Origin: Cohnella caldifontis
Lineage (GTDB): Bacteria > Bacillota > Bacilli > Paenibacillales > Paenibacillaceae
Direction: 5' to 3'
Assembly: GCF_029360585.1 (NCBI RefSeq)
Contig: NZ_JAQZSJ010000017.1
Span: 23,780-87,779 of the forward strand
DNA: 64,000 nt
In this document: in pieces, positions 1 through 8,077 of the stretch
How the letters are laid out: every line of letters starts with the position of its first letter
How positions within the stretch are numbered: the stretch's first letter is position 1
Translations under genes and position numbers: made by a program
Notes under the pieces: model-generated
What the model was told of the DNA's origin: nothing
Seen by the model: only the letters and a program-made list of their open reading frames with translations
Database searches by the model: none

Positions 1-825
1 CGTCTCGACGGCCGCGCGGATGACGACTTCGTGGCTCTTGCCGGAAGCGTCTTTCCCGGACACCGTAAAGTCGATTTCCTGGCTGCTGACGATATCGTTC
101 TCGTCAATGACGGCGTGCAGCTCGATCTCGTCGAGGTTGACGTCTTGGGTCAGCTTCGGAAAACGTTCGGCGATTTGAGGAATGTCGAGGCCCAGGGCGT
201 CTTTGGCCGGCGAATGGCGGTCCCACCGATCGGCATGCTTCCCGCTCAGCCCTTCCTTCACGAACAGCGAGCCGATGACGTTCACGGCCGCCGGAATTTC
301 CGAGCCCGTCAGCTTCGCGTCGATCGTGCTCGTGCCGTCCGCTTCGGATTGGATGTCGAACTGGTTTTTCAGGTTCCCGACCAGCGCGTCTACCACTTTC
401 TCCATTTCCGCGCTGAATGCCGGATCCCGGAGCGCCTGCTCATGCTCCTTCCATTCTTCCCGGCTCCTGTCCTCCATCACTTCGTAAGTATCGCTGCCGC
501 CGGCTTTGAAAACGTGCTTGCCGTCCTGCTGGTAGAATTCGAAGGTTTGCGAAACGGAGCCGGCCTTGATCTCCGCTTGCCCGCTGGCCGTCCCGGCTGT
601 CTGATCGGATTTGACCGTCGTCGAGACGTTCAGCAGCTCCGTTCCGTTATCCCTCATGGACAACGTAACGCGATCGGTGGAGCTCGCGACGGCCGCCGTC
701 GTTTTCAGCGCGGTTTTGTATGCCTCATAGCCTTTCGCCTCTCCGATTCCCGCGAACGCGGAAGTCGCGACCAGCGCGCTTCCGATCGTCAGCCCGACTC
801 CCAGCATCATTACTTTCTTTTTCAT
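1..825 (-). CDS. Secreted protein of unknown function (partial, 3' end outside window)
   Basis: The ATG at 825 follows a strong TAGGAGG ribosome binding site, and the frame stays open to the left edge, so about 275 N-terminal residues are visible and the C-terminus is missing. The protein begins with a Sec signal peptide (MKKKVMMLGVGLTIG, then a hydrophobic stretch ending in SAFA, a likely signal peptidase I site). The mature part is polar, rich in Thr, Ser, Asp and Lys, with no Cys cluster or catalytic motif that I recognise. It therefore acts outside the membrane. I cannot assign a family. Extracellular sensing or a cell-envelope role is only a guess, and its neighbour on the left is not visible. 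Confidence 0.75.
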   Translation of the reverse strand, partial: MKKKVMMLGVGLTIGSALVATSAFAGIGEAKGYEAYKTALKTTAAVASSTDRVTLSMRDNGTELLNVSTTVKSDQTAGTASGQAEIKAGSVSQTFEFYQQDGKHVFKAGGSDTYEVMEDRSREEWKEHEQALRDPAFSAEMEKVVDALVGNLKNQFDIQSEADGTSTIDAKLTGSEIPAAVNVIGSLFVKEGLSGKHADRWDRHSPAKDALGLDIPQIAERFPKLTQDVNLDEIELHAVIDENDIVSSQEIDFTVSGKDASGKSHEVVIRAAVET

Positions 826-1000
826 CGATATAACCTCCTAATGGCTTGTGATTTCGGCGCATTCCCTGCTGCCTGTTCCTTATGATAGACCCCGAATCTT
901 AACTCCCGAGAAACCGAGATTAAGCCGATCTAATGAAATTATTAACAAAATCTAAACTTTCGGCCGGGAGGTGCGGAACGGATGACGAAACGAACCGGGC

Positions 1001-1183
1001 TAACGGACTCCACGGACGTTATTTCGCGTAAAGCGGGCTATGCCAGGTTGTAACGGACACCACGGACCTAATCGACTCTTCATGGCCGCCGCAACCGACA
1101 TTCCTCCCCGAATAAGCGCATCCGTGTCCGTTAGCGAGACGGGGGGACGAAAAATCCTCTCTTAACGTCCGCTCTGTCCGTTA
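1001..1183. repeat. Nested inverted repeat element, copy A (most diverged)
   Basis: Four related blocks built on TAACGGAC / GTCCGTTA lie in the order forward, forward, reverse, reverse (near 1001, 1050, 1127 and 1170). The outer and inner pairs can therefore fold as a hairpin within a hairpin. The architecture and 183-nt length equal those of the copies at 21566, 38792 and 63472. This copy lacks the conserved right flank seen at the other three. Confidence 0.8.
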
Positions 1184-1333
1184 GAAGCGGTGCAGGGAAG
1201 GTCCGGGCGGCGCGAAAAAGGACCGAGAGGGCGGGGCGATGCAAGAGAGGGAGGTCCGGGCGGCGCAGGCGGTGCGGAGAAGGTGTGATTGGGGGCGGAC
1301 AACAGCGCCTCGATCCGAATCGGCAATAGAAAA

Positions 1334-1370
1334 GCAGCCTGAGCTCCCTCGGGAAGACGGGACAGGCTGC
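1334..1370 (-). terminator. Orphan terminator-like stem-loop
   Basis: Perfect 8-bp arms (GCAGCCTG / CAGGCTGC) with a 21-nt loop. On the minus strand the stem is followed by TTTTCTATT. No minus-strand gene lies immediately upstream on that strand, so it may be a relic or may act on antisense transcription from the acyltransferase region. Confidence 0.45.
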
Positions 1371-1444
1371 CTGCCTGAATTTCCGTTGTGGCGAAAAACG
1401 GGTTGGGATAAAATATCGACATCATAAACGAATCGGGGAGTTCG

Positions 1445-2497
1445 ATGAAAAACCGGATCCTGGAAATCAATTTCGTCAAGGCCGTCGCCATCTTCGCCGT
1501 GCTGGTCATCCACGCGACGGCGACTCCCTCCGTCAAGGTGCCGTGGGGCAGCTTGTCGGCGCTGTTCTACGTGCTGGCCAACCAGCTAAGCATGTTCGCC
1601 GTCCCGCTGTTCCTGCTGGTCAACGGGCTCGTTCTGTTTTACCGTTACCACGGCGATTGGAGCGGCGCCCAGGCGCTGGCCTTCTATAAAAAACGGCTCC
1701 AATATATTTTAGTCCCTTATTTATTATGGTCGTTATTCTATTACGCGTTTAACCAATGGCTCATGGACCGGCGGATCGAGTTCGATCCCGCTTTCTTCTG
1801 GCGGCTGCTCTTATGGGGGCACTCCAGCTACCACCTGTACTTCATGGTGATCGTCATCCAGGTCTACGCGGTGTTCCCGCTGCTCATGTCCTTGGTGCGG
1901 CGATTCCGGCTGCAATCCCGGCACGTCGCATGGATCGGGCTGCTGGGGCAAGCCGCTTTTTATTCCGTGAACAAATGGGATCATCCGATCCCGCACATCG
2001 CTGCGCTGATGCCGAACTATTTGCTCGTCTTCAGCGTCGGGGCGGCGATCGGGATGGATTACCGGGCGTTCGCGGAACGTTCCCGGCATCTCTGGTGGAC
2101 GTTCGGCGCCGCCGTCGGAACCGGCTTGCTGTACGTTCTCATGCTCGCGGCGTCCAAAAGCGGGGCCGTCTATTGGTCTCCCCTGTATGCCGCGCTTTAC
2201 AATCTATATGCCGTACTGGTCGGCGTCAGCGCCCTCTGGATCGGACGGAAAGCCGTCGCGCTGGGCAGCCGTCTCTCCCAAGCCGTGCTGGCGTTCGGCG
2301 CGGCCTCTTTCGGGATTTATCTCGTGCACCCGGCCGTTCAATCGATCTGGAGACACTTGTACAATCCGGGGCCGGGCGGAGCCGTTTACCATGCCTATAA
2401 CGCGCTCACGCTGCTGCTGGACGCGTTCGTCTCTTGGGGGATCGTGCTTCTGCTGAAAAAAATCAAATTTTCGTGGGTATGGTTCGGCAAGTCCTGA
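1445..2497 (+). CDS. Membrane acyltransferase, family 3 (OafA/WecH type)
   Basis: A 350-residue integral membrane protein with about ten hydrophobic segments. It starts at ATG 1445 after GGGGAG. The N-terminal segment MKNRILEINFVKAVAIFAVL, followed by VIHATA, carries the conserved histidine of acyltransferase family 3 near residue 23, and the length is typical. Family members transfer acetyl or other acyl groups from a cytoplasmic donor to sugars of exported polysaccharides, wall polymers or antibiotics. The acceptor cannot be predicted because no polysaccharide genes flank it. It is a single-gene unit, followed by a weak stem-loop. Confidence 0.88.
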   Translation: MKNRILEINFVKAVAIFAVLVIHATATPSVKVPWGSLSALFYVLANQLSMFAVPLFLLVNGLVLFYRYHGDWSGAQALAFYKKRLQYILVPYLLWSLFYYAFNQWLMDRRIEFDPAFFWRLLLWGHSSYHLYFMVIVIQVYAVFPLLMSLVRRFRLQSRHVAWIGLLGQAAFYSVNKWDHPIPHIAALMPNYLLVFSVGAAIGMDYRAFAERSRHLWWTFGAAVGTGLLYVLMLAASKSGAVYWSPLYAALYNLYAVLVGVSALWIGRKAVALGSRLSQAVLAFGAASFGIYLVHPAVQSIWRHLYNPGPGGAVYHAYNALTLLLDAFVSWGIVLLLKKIKFSWVWFGKS

Positions 2498-2516
2498 TCG
2501 GTCGCCGATTCCTATT
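2497..2516 (+). terminator. Weak terminator after the acyltransferase gene
   Basis: A short ATCGG / CCGAT stem with a 3-nt loop overlaps the stop codon and is followed by TCCTATTTTTG. The rest of the gap to 2787 shows no convincing gene. A GTG-led frame from 2578 has GGAGGG nearby but runs antisense through the response regulator. Confidence 0.4.
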
Positions 2517-2737
2517 TTTGCATACTTCGGGTCCGTTTGCCGGAAACTAAGGTCAACCTCAACCCGGAGGGACCTCCGTGGACCGCAGGGAAATGATCGA
2601 ACGCGTCAGGTCGCTGGCCGAACAACGAAACATCGTGGAAAGTGCCGATCAAATGAATCCCCCGAAAGTGACGAGAAGCTCTGCGGCTCATTCCGATTAC
2701 TTTTGGGGGAGCCCCCGGATCATGAATTCAACGCGAA

Positions 2738-2785
2738 AACGAGCGGCGCGCGGGTCGAACCCCTTCCGCTCCGCTCGTTTTTTGC
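2738..2785. terminator. Terminator of the kinase-regulator operon, possibly bidirectional
   Basis: Arms AACGAGCGG and CCGCTCGTT flank a GC-rich loop, with T-runs on both sides (TTTTTT on plus; TTTTCG on minus). It lies directly after the stop of the minus-strand response regulator. Confidence 0.75.
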
Positions 2786-2787
2786 GT

Positions 2788-3435
2788 TCAATACAAATCC
2801 TCCGCCGGCAAGATCCCCAAGCTTTTCGCCTTCTTGATCGCTTGGACCCGCGAGTTCACGTGAAGCTTCTGGAACAACTCGGTCAGGCCGTATTCGAGGG
2901 AACGCTGGCTGATCATGAGCGTTTTGGAAATCTCCTTGTTGCTCTTCCCTTTGACCAGCTCCCGAAGCAGCCGGTCCTCTTCCTGGGTGATCGTCGTCGG
3001 CTCCCGGCCGGTCTCGTCCTGCACCGTGATTTCCTGCCGCCTGAGCTGGCGGAGCAGCTGCATCGGGATGATCGCTTGCTTCCTCCCCGCGCAGCGGATC
3101 GCCTGGATCAGCTCCTCCCGGGTCGACGTCTTGGAAACGAAGCCGGACACGCCGGATTCCATCAGCAGGTTGAAGTGAGGCGCGATTTCGAAGCCCGAGT
3201 AAATCAGGATCACCGCGTCCGGCACGTAATCGAGCAGCTTGCGGGTCAAGTCGGCTCCGTTGATGTTCGGCATGTACAGATCCAGCAAAATGACGTCGAA
3301 CTTCTTCAGGCGGACCAAGTCCGTCACTTTGTATACGTCGGTCTCGATCGTCACCTGGATGTCCGGTTCCGATTCGATCAGCATTTTCGTGCCTTCGACG
3401 ACCGACCGGTGATCGTCGACCAATAAAACTTCCAT
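2788..3435 (-). CDS. ComA-like response regulator (REC + LuxR-type HTH)
   Basis: 215 residues. The N-terminal receiver domain shows the acidic pair D7-D8, the phosphoacceptor D52 in ILLDLYMPN, S80, and the conserved lysine K102 in FVSKTS. The C-terminal LuxR-type helix-turn-helix occupies about residues 148-210 (SNKEISKTLMISQRSLEYGL). Its wording closely resembles Bacillus ComA as I recall it, including the LTELFQKLHVNSR region. It would be phosphorylated by the kinase encoded 6 nt upstream and would then bind DNA as a dimer. No competence or quorum peptide gene (comX/comQ) is visible nearby, so the input is likely different from that of ComA. Confidence 0.93.
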   Translation of the reverse strand: MEVLLVDDHRSVVEGTKMLIESEPDIQVTIETDVYKVTDLVRLKKFDVILLDLYMPNINGADLTRKLLDYVPDAVILIYSGFEIAPHFNLLMESGVSGFVSKTSTREELIQAIRCAGRKQAIIPMQLLRQLRRQEITVQDETGREPTTITQEEDRLLRELVKGKSNKEISKTLMISQRSLEYGLTELFQKLHVNSRVQAIKKAKSLGILPAEDLY

Positions 3436-3441
3436 CCTTCC

Positions 3442-5634
3442 TCACCTTTCCGTCGTTTGCTTGGGTATTCGAACCGCAACGTGAAAGCCCTGACCCGGGG
3501 CCGACCGGAAAACCGCTTGGCCTTCCAAGCTCTGCACCCGCTTCTCGATGCCCGTGATGCCCATATGCTGATAGGATCCTTCCAGGCCGGACAGGTTCGT
3601 CCCCACGCCGTCGTCGGAATATCGGAAATGGACGAAGCTCCCGTCATCCGTCAAAGCCATCGATACTTTGTCCGCCTTGGAGTGCTTATTCGCGTTGTTG
3701 AGAAGCTCCTGCACGATCCGGTACATGCCCAGGATCTGGTCTTCGTTCAGCGCGACGTCCAGTTGATCGGAGGAGAATTCGATCTCGTAGTTGGCGAACA
3801 TTCTCGCATACGAGAACAAGCTCTTCAGCGATTCCACCAGACCCATTTTCAGCAAAAACGGCGGCCGCAACTCGTTGCACGTGATCCGGATTTGATGGAT
3901 GGAGTCCAGCAAACCCTCTTCGATCTGCCCCAGTGCCGCCCGGTTGCGTTCGTCGAAGGAGCCGGCGGAACGGAGCGATTCCAGCTTGCGGTACCAGATG
4001 ATCAAATCCTGCAGCACCGAATCGTGCAAGTCGCTGGACAGCGAAGCCCGTTCTTTCTCCGACAGCCGGAACAGCAGCCGCAGCATCCAGGTCGGCGTCT
4101 CGTCCGCGGCCACCAGGTCCTCTAGCCGTTTCATGAGATCTTCGGTGCGATGGAGATTGTCGTATAGGATGGTGACGTAACGGACGGCCGTTGCCAGCCA
4201 CTCTTCCTCGCTTTTGTGCAGGGGATGGGCGGCCGTAATGGAAAGGAAGACGGGATGCGGCTTCTCGCCGATCCGGACGCGGATCGTCCCCGGCGGCGGG
4301 TCCGGCGTTTCCCCGACGTCCGGCGCCTCGTCGATCGAAACCCCGGCATCCGGGAGCACGGCGCGGACTTCCTCGAGCAGCCGGCTTTCCAGCTCCGACA
4401 CCTTCATGACGCCGGCCAAATCGTTCGAAAGCCGGTTGAGGCTGGCCTGCAGGAACTTGGTCCGTTCCTCGCTCCGGATCAGATCCCGCTCCTCCTGCTT
4501 CCGCTTGGTGATATCCTTGAGAATGCCGTGAATGCCGGTGAGTTCGCCCGATAGGATAATCGGCACGAAGGTGATGCTCACGATCCTTTCCCCGCGGTCC
4601 CAATCGGCGAGCCGGCATTCCAAATCGCGCGGTTCCCCGTGCTGCATGACTTCATGGAGCGTTTCGTATACGGAAGCATGGTCCTCGTCGAAGATCATGC
4701 CGATAAAGCATCGGTTTTTCAGCTTGTCCGGTTCGATGCCGGTGATGTCCACGAAAGCCCGATTGGCGTCGACGAAATACAAGCCGTTCATCTCGATCGA
4801 AAACACGCCGTCCAAATTGTGCATGAACAGGGATTTGTACCGCTGCTCGCTCTCTTCCAGCGCCAGTTCGGAACGCTTCTTCTCGGTAATGTCCAAGATC
4901 ATGCCGTCCAGCCGCTCCACGTCGCCGGCCGCGTTCAAGTGAGGCATGATCGTCATCTGACCCCAGCGGGTCTCTTCCGGAAGATGGGTCCAACGGAACT
5001 CCTGCCGAACCGGCAGCCCCCGATCCAGCTTGTCCTTCACATCGCCCATCAGCGCGACATTGTCTTCCGGGTGGATATGGTCATGGAGCCGGATGGGCCG
5101 ATCCATGAACTCCTCTTTCGGAATGCCGGCCATTCTCTCGAAGCTGGCGGAGAAATAGTTGTAACGGGTAAAATCCTTGTCGATCGACCACACGGCGGCA
5201 TTCACGTTGTCCAGGATGTTTTCCAGCAGTTCTTCGGTTTGCTTGCGCGCCGTCACGTCCCGGACGACCGCCACGACGTAAACCGCCTCGCCGCTCTCGT
5301 CCAGGACCGGCTTGACCCGCGTATCCGCGTACAGGGGACGGCCGTCGACATGCAGGACCCGATAATTCACGTCTAACGCCCGTTTCTGCTGAATGACCTG
5401 CAGGAAGGAAGCACGGACCCTCTCCCGGTCTTCCGGGGCGATGACGTCGAACGCGTCCATCCCCATATATTCTTCCACGCTGATTCCGGTAATGTTCGTG
5501 ATCGACGGGGACACGTAGCGGACGAGACCGTCGCTTCCGACCAGAACGATGACGTCGGAAGTATTTTCGGCGACGATCCGATACACTTCTTCCTTGATGC
5601 TGCTTGCCCCGTTCGGGGCCCGGTTCCCGGCCAT
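3442..5634 (-). CDS. Soluble PAS-domain sensor histidine kinase (ComP/NarX-type transmitter)
   Basis: 730 residues from ATG 5634, chosen because GAGGAGA sits 8 nt upstream. A longer frame to 5679 overlaps a TATAAT box and lacks a binding site. Three PAS domains lie at about residues 14-130, 138-255 and 262-380. A GAF-like linker at about 385-500 precedes a HisKA_3 dimerisation helix with the phospho-accepting His near 537 (SDLHDSVLQD) and a C-terminal HATPase. No transmembrane segment is visible, so it senses an intracellular signal such as redox state, a small ligand or a haem/flavin-bound PAS. It is co-transcribed with the ComA-like regulator, 6 nt downstream. Confidence 0.92.
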   Translation of the reverse strand: MAGNRAPNGASSIKEEVYRIVAENTSDVIVLVGSDGLVRYVSPSITNITGISVEEYMGMDAFDVIAPEDRERVRASFLQVIQQKRALDVNYRVLHVDGRPLYADTRVKPVLDESGEAVYVVAVVRDVTARKQTEELLENILDNVNAAVWSIDKDFTRYNYFSASFERMAGIPKEEFMDRPIRLHDHIHPEDNVALMGDVKDKLDRGLPVRQEFRWTHLPEETRWGQMTIMPHLNAAGDVERLDGMILDITEKKRSELALEESEQRYKSLFMHNLDGVFSIEMNGLYFVDANRAFVDITGIEPDKLKNRCFIGMIFDEDHASVYETLHEVMQHGEPRDLECRLADWDRGERIVSITFVPIILSGELTGIHGILKDITKRKQEERDLIRSEERTKFLQASLNRLSNDLAGVMKVSELESRLLEEVRAVLPDAGVSIDEAPDVGETPDPPPGTIRVRIGEKPHPVFLSITAAHPLHKSEEEWLATAVRYVTILYDNLHRTEDLMKRLEDLVAADETPTWMLRLLFRLSEKERASLSSDLHDSVLQDLIIWYRKLESLRSAGSFDERNRAALGQIEEGLLDSIHQIRITCNELRPPFLLKMGLVESLKSLFSYARMFANYEIEFSSDQLDVALNEDQILGMYRIVQELLNNANKHSKADKVSMALTDDGSFVHFRYSDDGVGTNLSGLEGSYQHMGITGIEKRVQSLEGQAVFRSAPGQGFHVAVRIPKQTTER

Positions 5635-5692
5635 GAATCCGTCTCCTCTGCGATGCGGCTGGAAATAGCTTGCGTCCATTATATCCCGGATT

Positions 5693-5842
5693 CTACTTCG
5701 GGAGAATACGGCCCGCTTCCGTGTCGGCTTCGACTTTCCCGACTTCCGTGCGCAAGTCGATGTCGGCAGCCGCGGGCGGCTCCTGCGGATCGATGGTGAT
5801 ATCCCCGGTGGACGTTCGGATGGACAGGTTCTTTTCCATCAT
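5693..5842 (-). CDS. Small 49-residue protein, possible DUF4097-like remnant
   Basis: A short frame starts at ATG 5842 (or 5839) with GAGGAGCG correctly placed upstream and ends at TAG 5693, about 60 nt before the PAS kinase start. The sequence contains LSIRTSTGDITID and a second strand-like segment (IDLRTEVGKVEADTEAG). This is reminiscent of the beta-helical repeats of DUF4097 (putative adhesin) proteins, but it is far shorter than that family. It may be a real small protein or a decayed piece of a larger gene. A TATAAT box for the kinase overlaps the region just after its stop. I am not confident of a function. Confidence 0.45.
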   Translation of the reverse strand: MMEKNLSIRTSTGDITIDPQEPPAAADIDLRTEVGKVEADTEAGRILPK

Positions 5843-5873
5843 GTTCGGTCGCTCCTCGTTGGTTCGAGTTTAT

Positions 5874-7097
5874 TCAGGAAAAGGTCTCTTGCGCGGTTTC
5901 GATTCGCATAAGCTTGCGGTTCCGCAGCAGCGGCAGCGCGGCGACCGCCCCGATCAGGAACAAGCCGGCGGCCATCAGGAAAATCGCGCCGAGCGGCAGC
6001 CCGGATTTCAGCATGCCGACCAGGCTCATGTTCAGCACCATCCCTCCGATGAAGAGGGGGTTCAGGATGCCGGTCACCCGGCCGACGTACGCTTGCTCCG
6101 CATGCTTGATGACCAGCGTATTGCAGGCGATGTGTATGAAGGGAACCATCATGCCGGACAGGAATTGAGCGGCCAAGGCCAGCCCGAGCATTTTGGCGGC
6201 GCCCAGCACCGCAACCGCGGCGGCATTCGCCGTAAATCCGACGACGAGCAGGGATTGGGGTTTCGATTTCTTGGAAAGCCCCATCACGAGCATGCCGCCC
6301 AGGAACATGCCGATGCCGTTGGCTGCCGTCAGCCATTGCAGATGATCTTCCGTTAAACCCAGGTTCTCCGTAACCAGGAAGATGCCGAGCGGATTGATCA
6401 GCCCGAGCGCCAAGCCCGCGGCGAGGAAGAAGCCGCCCATGTAGACGAACATCCGGTTGGAGACGACGTAGCGGTATCCGGTTTTCATGTCGGCCAGCAA
6501 GTTGGCCTTCGGCAGGTTCTCTTCCATCCGGTCCGCGGGCAGGAAGGTCAGCATGACGGCGGACAACAGGAAGCCGATGCCCATGATGACGATCGCGGCC
6601 TCGATGCCGAAACGGAAGAACACCCAGGTGCCGAGCATCGGACCCAGGACCATGAAGATCGCCTGGATCGTCTGGTACATCGACATGCCCGCCTGCATCC
6701 GGTCTTCCGGAACGTGAAGCTTGAACAGCTTCATGCCGGCCGGCTGCGAAAACTGCGAGAGAACCGAGGAGACGAGGGTGGCCAGGAAGATGGCTTTCCA
6801 GCTGCCCAGCGTCAGCGCGAGCAAGACGAGGAAAACCGACGCCGAGCTCAGCAAGTCGCAGAGCACCATCGTGCGCTTCGGTCTCCAGCGGTCGGCGAAC
6901 GCGCCTCCGATGAAGGAGAAGACGAAAATCGGCGCGAACTCGGCCACCGAAATCAGGGAGACGGCGACGGGATCTTGATTCGTCTGCTCCGTCACGTATA
7001 GCAGGATCGCGAAATTGCGGACCCAGATCCCGAGCTGCAGGAAAACGGCGGACAGCAGAATGGATCGGATCACGCGGTTGGCGATTATGGAACGCAT
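5874..7097 (-). CDS. MFS transporter (DHA3/EntS-like exporter)
   Basis: 407 residues, about 12 hydrophobic segments, and the MFS loop 2-3 signature FADRWRPKR near residues 67-75. The arrangement resembles the MFS_3/DHA3 group, whose members export macrolides, siderophores or other small molecules by proton antiport. The start follows AAGGCG. It lies just downstream, on the same strand, of the lipoprotein/ABC operon, but a strong terminator at 7189 separates them, so it probably has its own promoter between 7098 and 7180. The substrate is unknown. Confidence 0.88.
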   Translation of the reverse strand: MRSIIANRVIRSILLSAVFLQLGIWVRNFAILLYVTEQTNQDPVAVSLISVAEFAPIFVFSFIGGAFADRWRPKRTMVLCDLLSSASVFLVLLALTLGSWKAIFLATLVSSVLSQFSQPAGMKLFKLHVPEDRMQAGMSMYQTIQAIFMVLGPMLGTWVFFRFGIEAAIVIMGIGFLLSAVMLTFLPADRMEENLPKANLLADMKTGYRYVVSNRMFVYMGGFFLAAGLALGLINPLGIFLVTENLGLTEDHLQWLTAANGIGMFLGGMLVMGLSKKSKPQSLLVVGFTANAAAVAVLGAAKMLGLALAAQFLSGMMVPFIHIACNTLVIKHAEQAYVGRVTGILNPLFIGGMVLNMSLVGMLKSGLPLGAIFLMAAGLFLIGAVAALPLLRNRKLMRIETAQETFS

Positions 7098-7188
7098 GCG
7101 GGATCAACGCCTTTCGGATAGATGGTGGACTAGGTGGATTCATTGTATTACGGTTCCGGTCATGCAAAACCGCACGTTTCGCGTAAAA

Positions 7189-7208
7189 CCCCGCAAAGAT
7201 TTGCGGGG
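7189..7208 (-). terminator. Terminator of the ABC-lipoprotein operon
   Basis: Nine-bp perfect arms (CCCCGCAAA / TTTGCGGGG) around a 2-nt centre, followed on the minus strand by TTTTACG. It lies 45 nt after the lipoprotein stop codon. Confidence 0.8.
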
Positions 7209-7252
7209 CCTGCGCAATCGGTGCGGTCCTGCCTCCGGGCGTTGGAGCGCGA

Positions 7253-8077
7253 TCAGGGTACGCGAACGACATAAGAGAAAGTCGTCACCCGGTCGTTCCG
7301 CTGGAACTGGCCCCAGATTTTATAGATGCCGCTTCCCGGGAACGACGCGGAGAAGACCGCTTCCGGCCCGGAGCCCTGTCCCTCTTCGGCATGGACGTGG
7401 ACGTAGCGTTCGCCGTCTTCCGACAGGATCACGACATGACCGATCGCGCCCAGATAAGGCTGCAAATCGCGGATCGGCTGTCCGGTTGCGGCATCTGACA
7501 GGGTAAAGGCGAGCGTCGTGTCCGCATTCGGGGATAACCGGTCGATCGTCAGCCCCGCGCGGAGACCGTCGGCCGTCTTCTCCAGGCTTTCGTCGGGGAC
7601 GACCGGAACCGGATCCGCCGGCTCTCCCGGCACCCGAATCCAGGCCATCTTCGTCATCGCGTCGCCCTCCGCGGGCTTGAAATCGGCCACGAGCCGATAC
7701 TCGCCGCCCGCAGGGAACGCATTGTCGATTTCGAATACGCCGCCGCCCTTGTAGTAGGGATGAATATGGTTGAAATAGGACAAGTCTTTGCTGACGACCA
7801 TCAAGTGCAGCAGCTTCTCATGGTTGAGATCGAAGTTTTCGATAGGTTGGCCGTCCCGCTTCCGGGTCTCCAGCCGGATCCGCTGCACCGCTTCGGTTCC
7901 GGACGCCTCCGCGTCGCTAAGCGTCCAGAGCGCGTTCACGTCATCCGACAGGATCCGCTCAGTGCCGGTTTCGTGAAACTCTTCGTCCTCCCAAGAGGAG
8001 GCGCCGGAGGAGCAAGCCGCCAGGAGAAACGCCAGGATCAGCAGGACCGATAGGGATGATGTCCGTCGTTTATTCAT
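7253..8077 (-). CDS. Secreted lipoprotein with paired HxH motifs
   Basis: 274 residues with a lipoprotein signal peptide (lipobox LAAC, cysteine near residue 22), so it is anchored to the outer face of the membrane. Two beta-rich modules are separated by a Pro-rich linker near residue 160. Each contains an HxH-type motif (FNHIHP near 104, YVHVHAEE near 235) of the kind that binds copper or other metals. The C-terminus resembles YtkA/FixH-like immunoglobulin folds. The gene overlaps the upstream permease gene by 8 nt and is the last gene of the operon. It may be an extracellular partner of that transporter. Metal handling is inference. Confidence 0.75.
   Translation of the reverse strand: MNKRRTSSLSVLLILAFLLAACSSGASSWEDEEFHETGTERILSDDVNALWTLSDAEASGTEAVQRIRLETRKRDGQPIENFDLNHEKLLHLMVVSKDLSYFNHIHPYYKGGGVFEIDNAFPAGGEYRLVADFKPAEGDAMTKMAWIRVPGEPADPVPVVPDESLEKTADGLRAGLTIDRLSPNADTTLAFTLSDAATGQPIRDLQPYLGAIGHVVILSEDGERYVHVHAEEGQGSGPEAVFSASFPGSGIYKIWGQFQRNDRVTTFSYVVRVP

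Larger units (their letters stand above)
826..1444. other. Intergenic region carrying repeat copy A
   Basis: No convincing gene. The stretch holds the presumed promoter of the secreted-protein gene (A/T-rich at 890-960), a 183-bp nested inverted repeat (1001-1183), a purine-rich low-complexity stretch (1195-1300) and a terminator-like stem-loop at 1334-1370. Short ORFs predicted here are composition artefacts without ribosome binding sites. Confidence 0.6.

Noticed and set aside
1001..1183. Insertion sequence end or prophage attachment site
   Set aside because: No transposase or integrase gene, no flanking direct repeat, and the same-length element occurs in four intergenic places.
2578..3426. 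GTG-led plus-strand frame with GGAGGG upstream
   Set aside because: It crosses a terminator and runs antisense to the response regulator. Its first 70 codons match nothing I recognise, and the upstream motif is part of a GGAGGGACCTCC palindrome.
5839..7272. 477-codon frame on the same strand as the MFS gene
   Set aside because: Very Arg-rich out-of-frame reading. The in-frame product is a clean 12-helix MFS protein.
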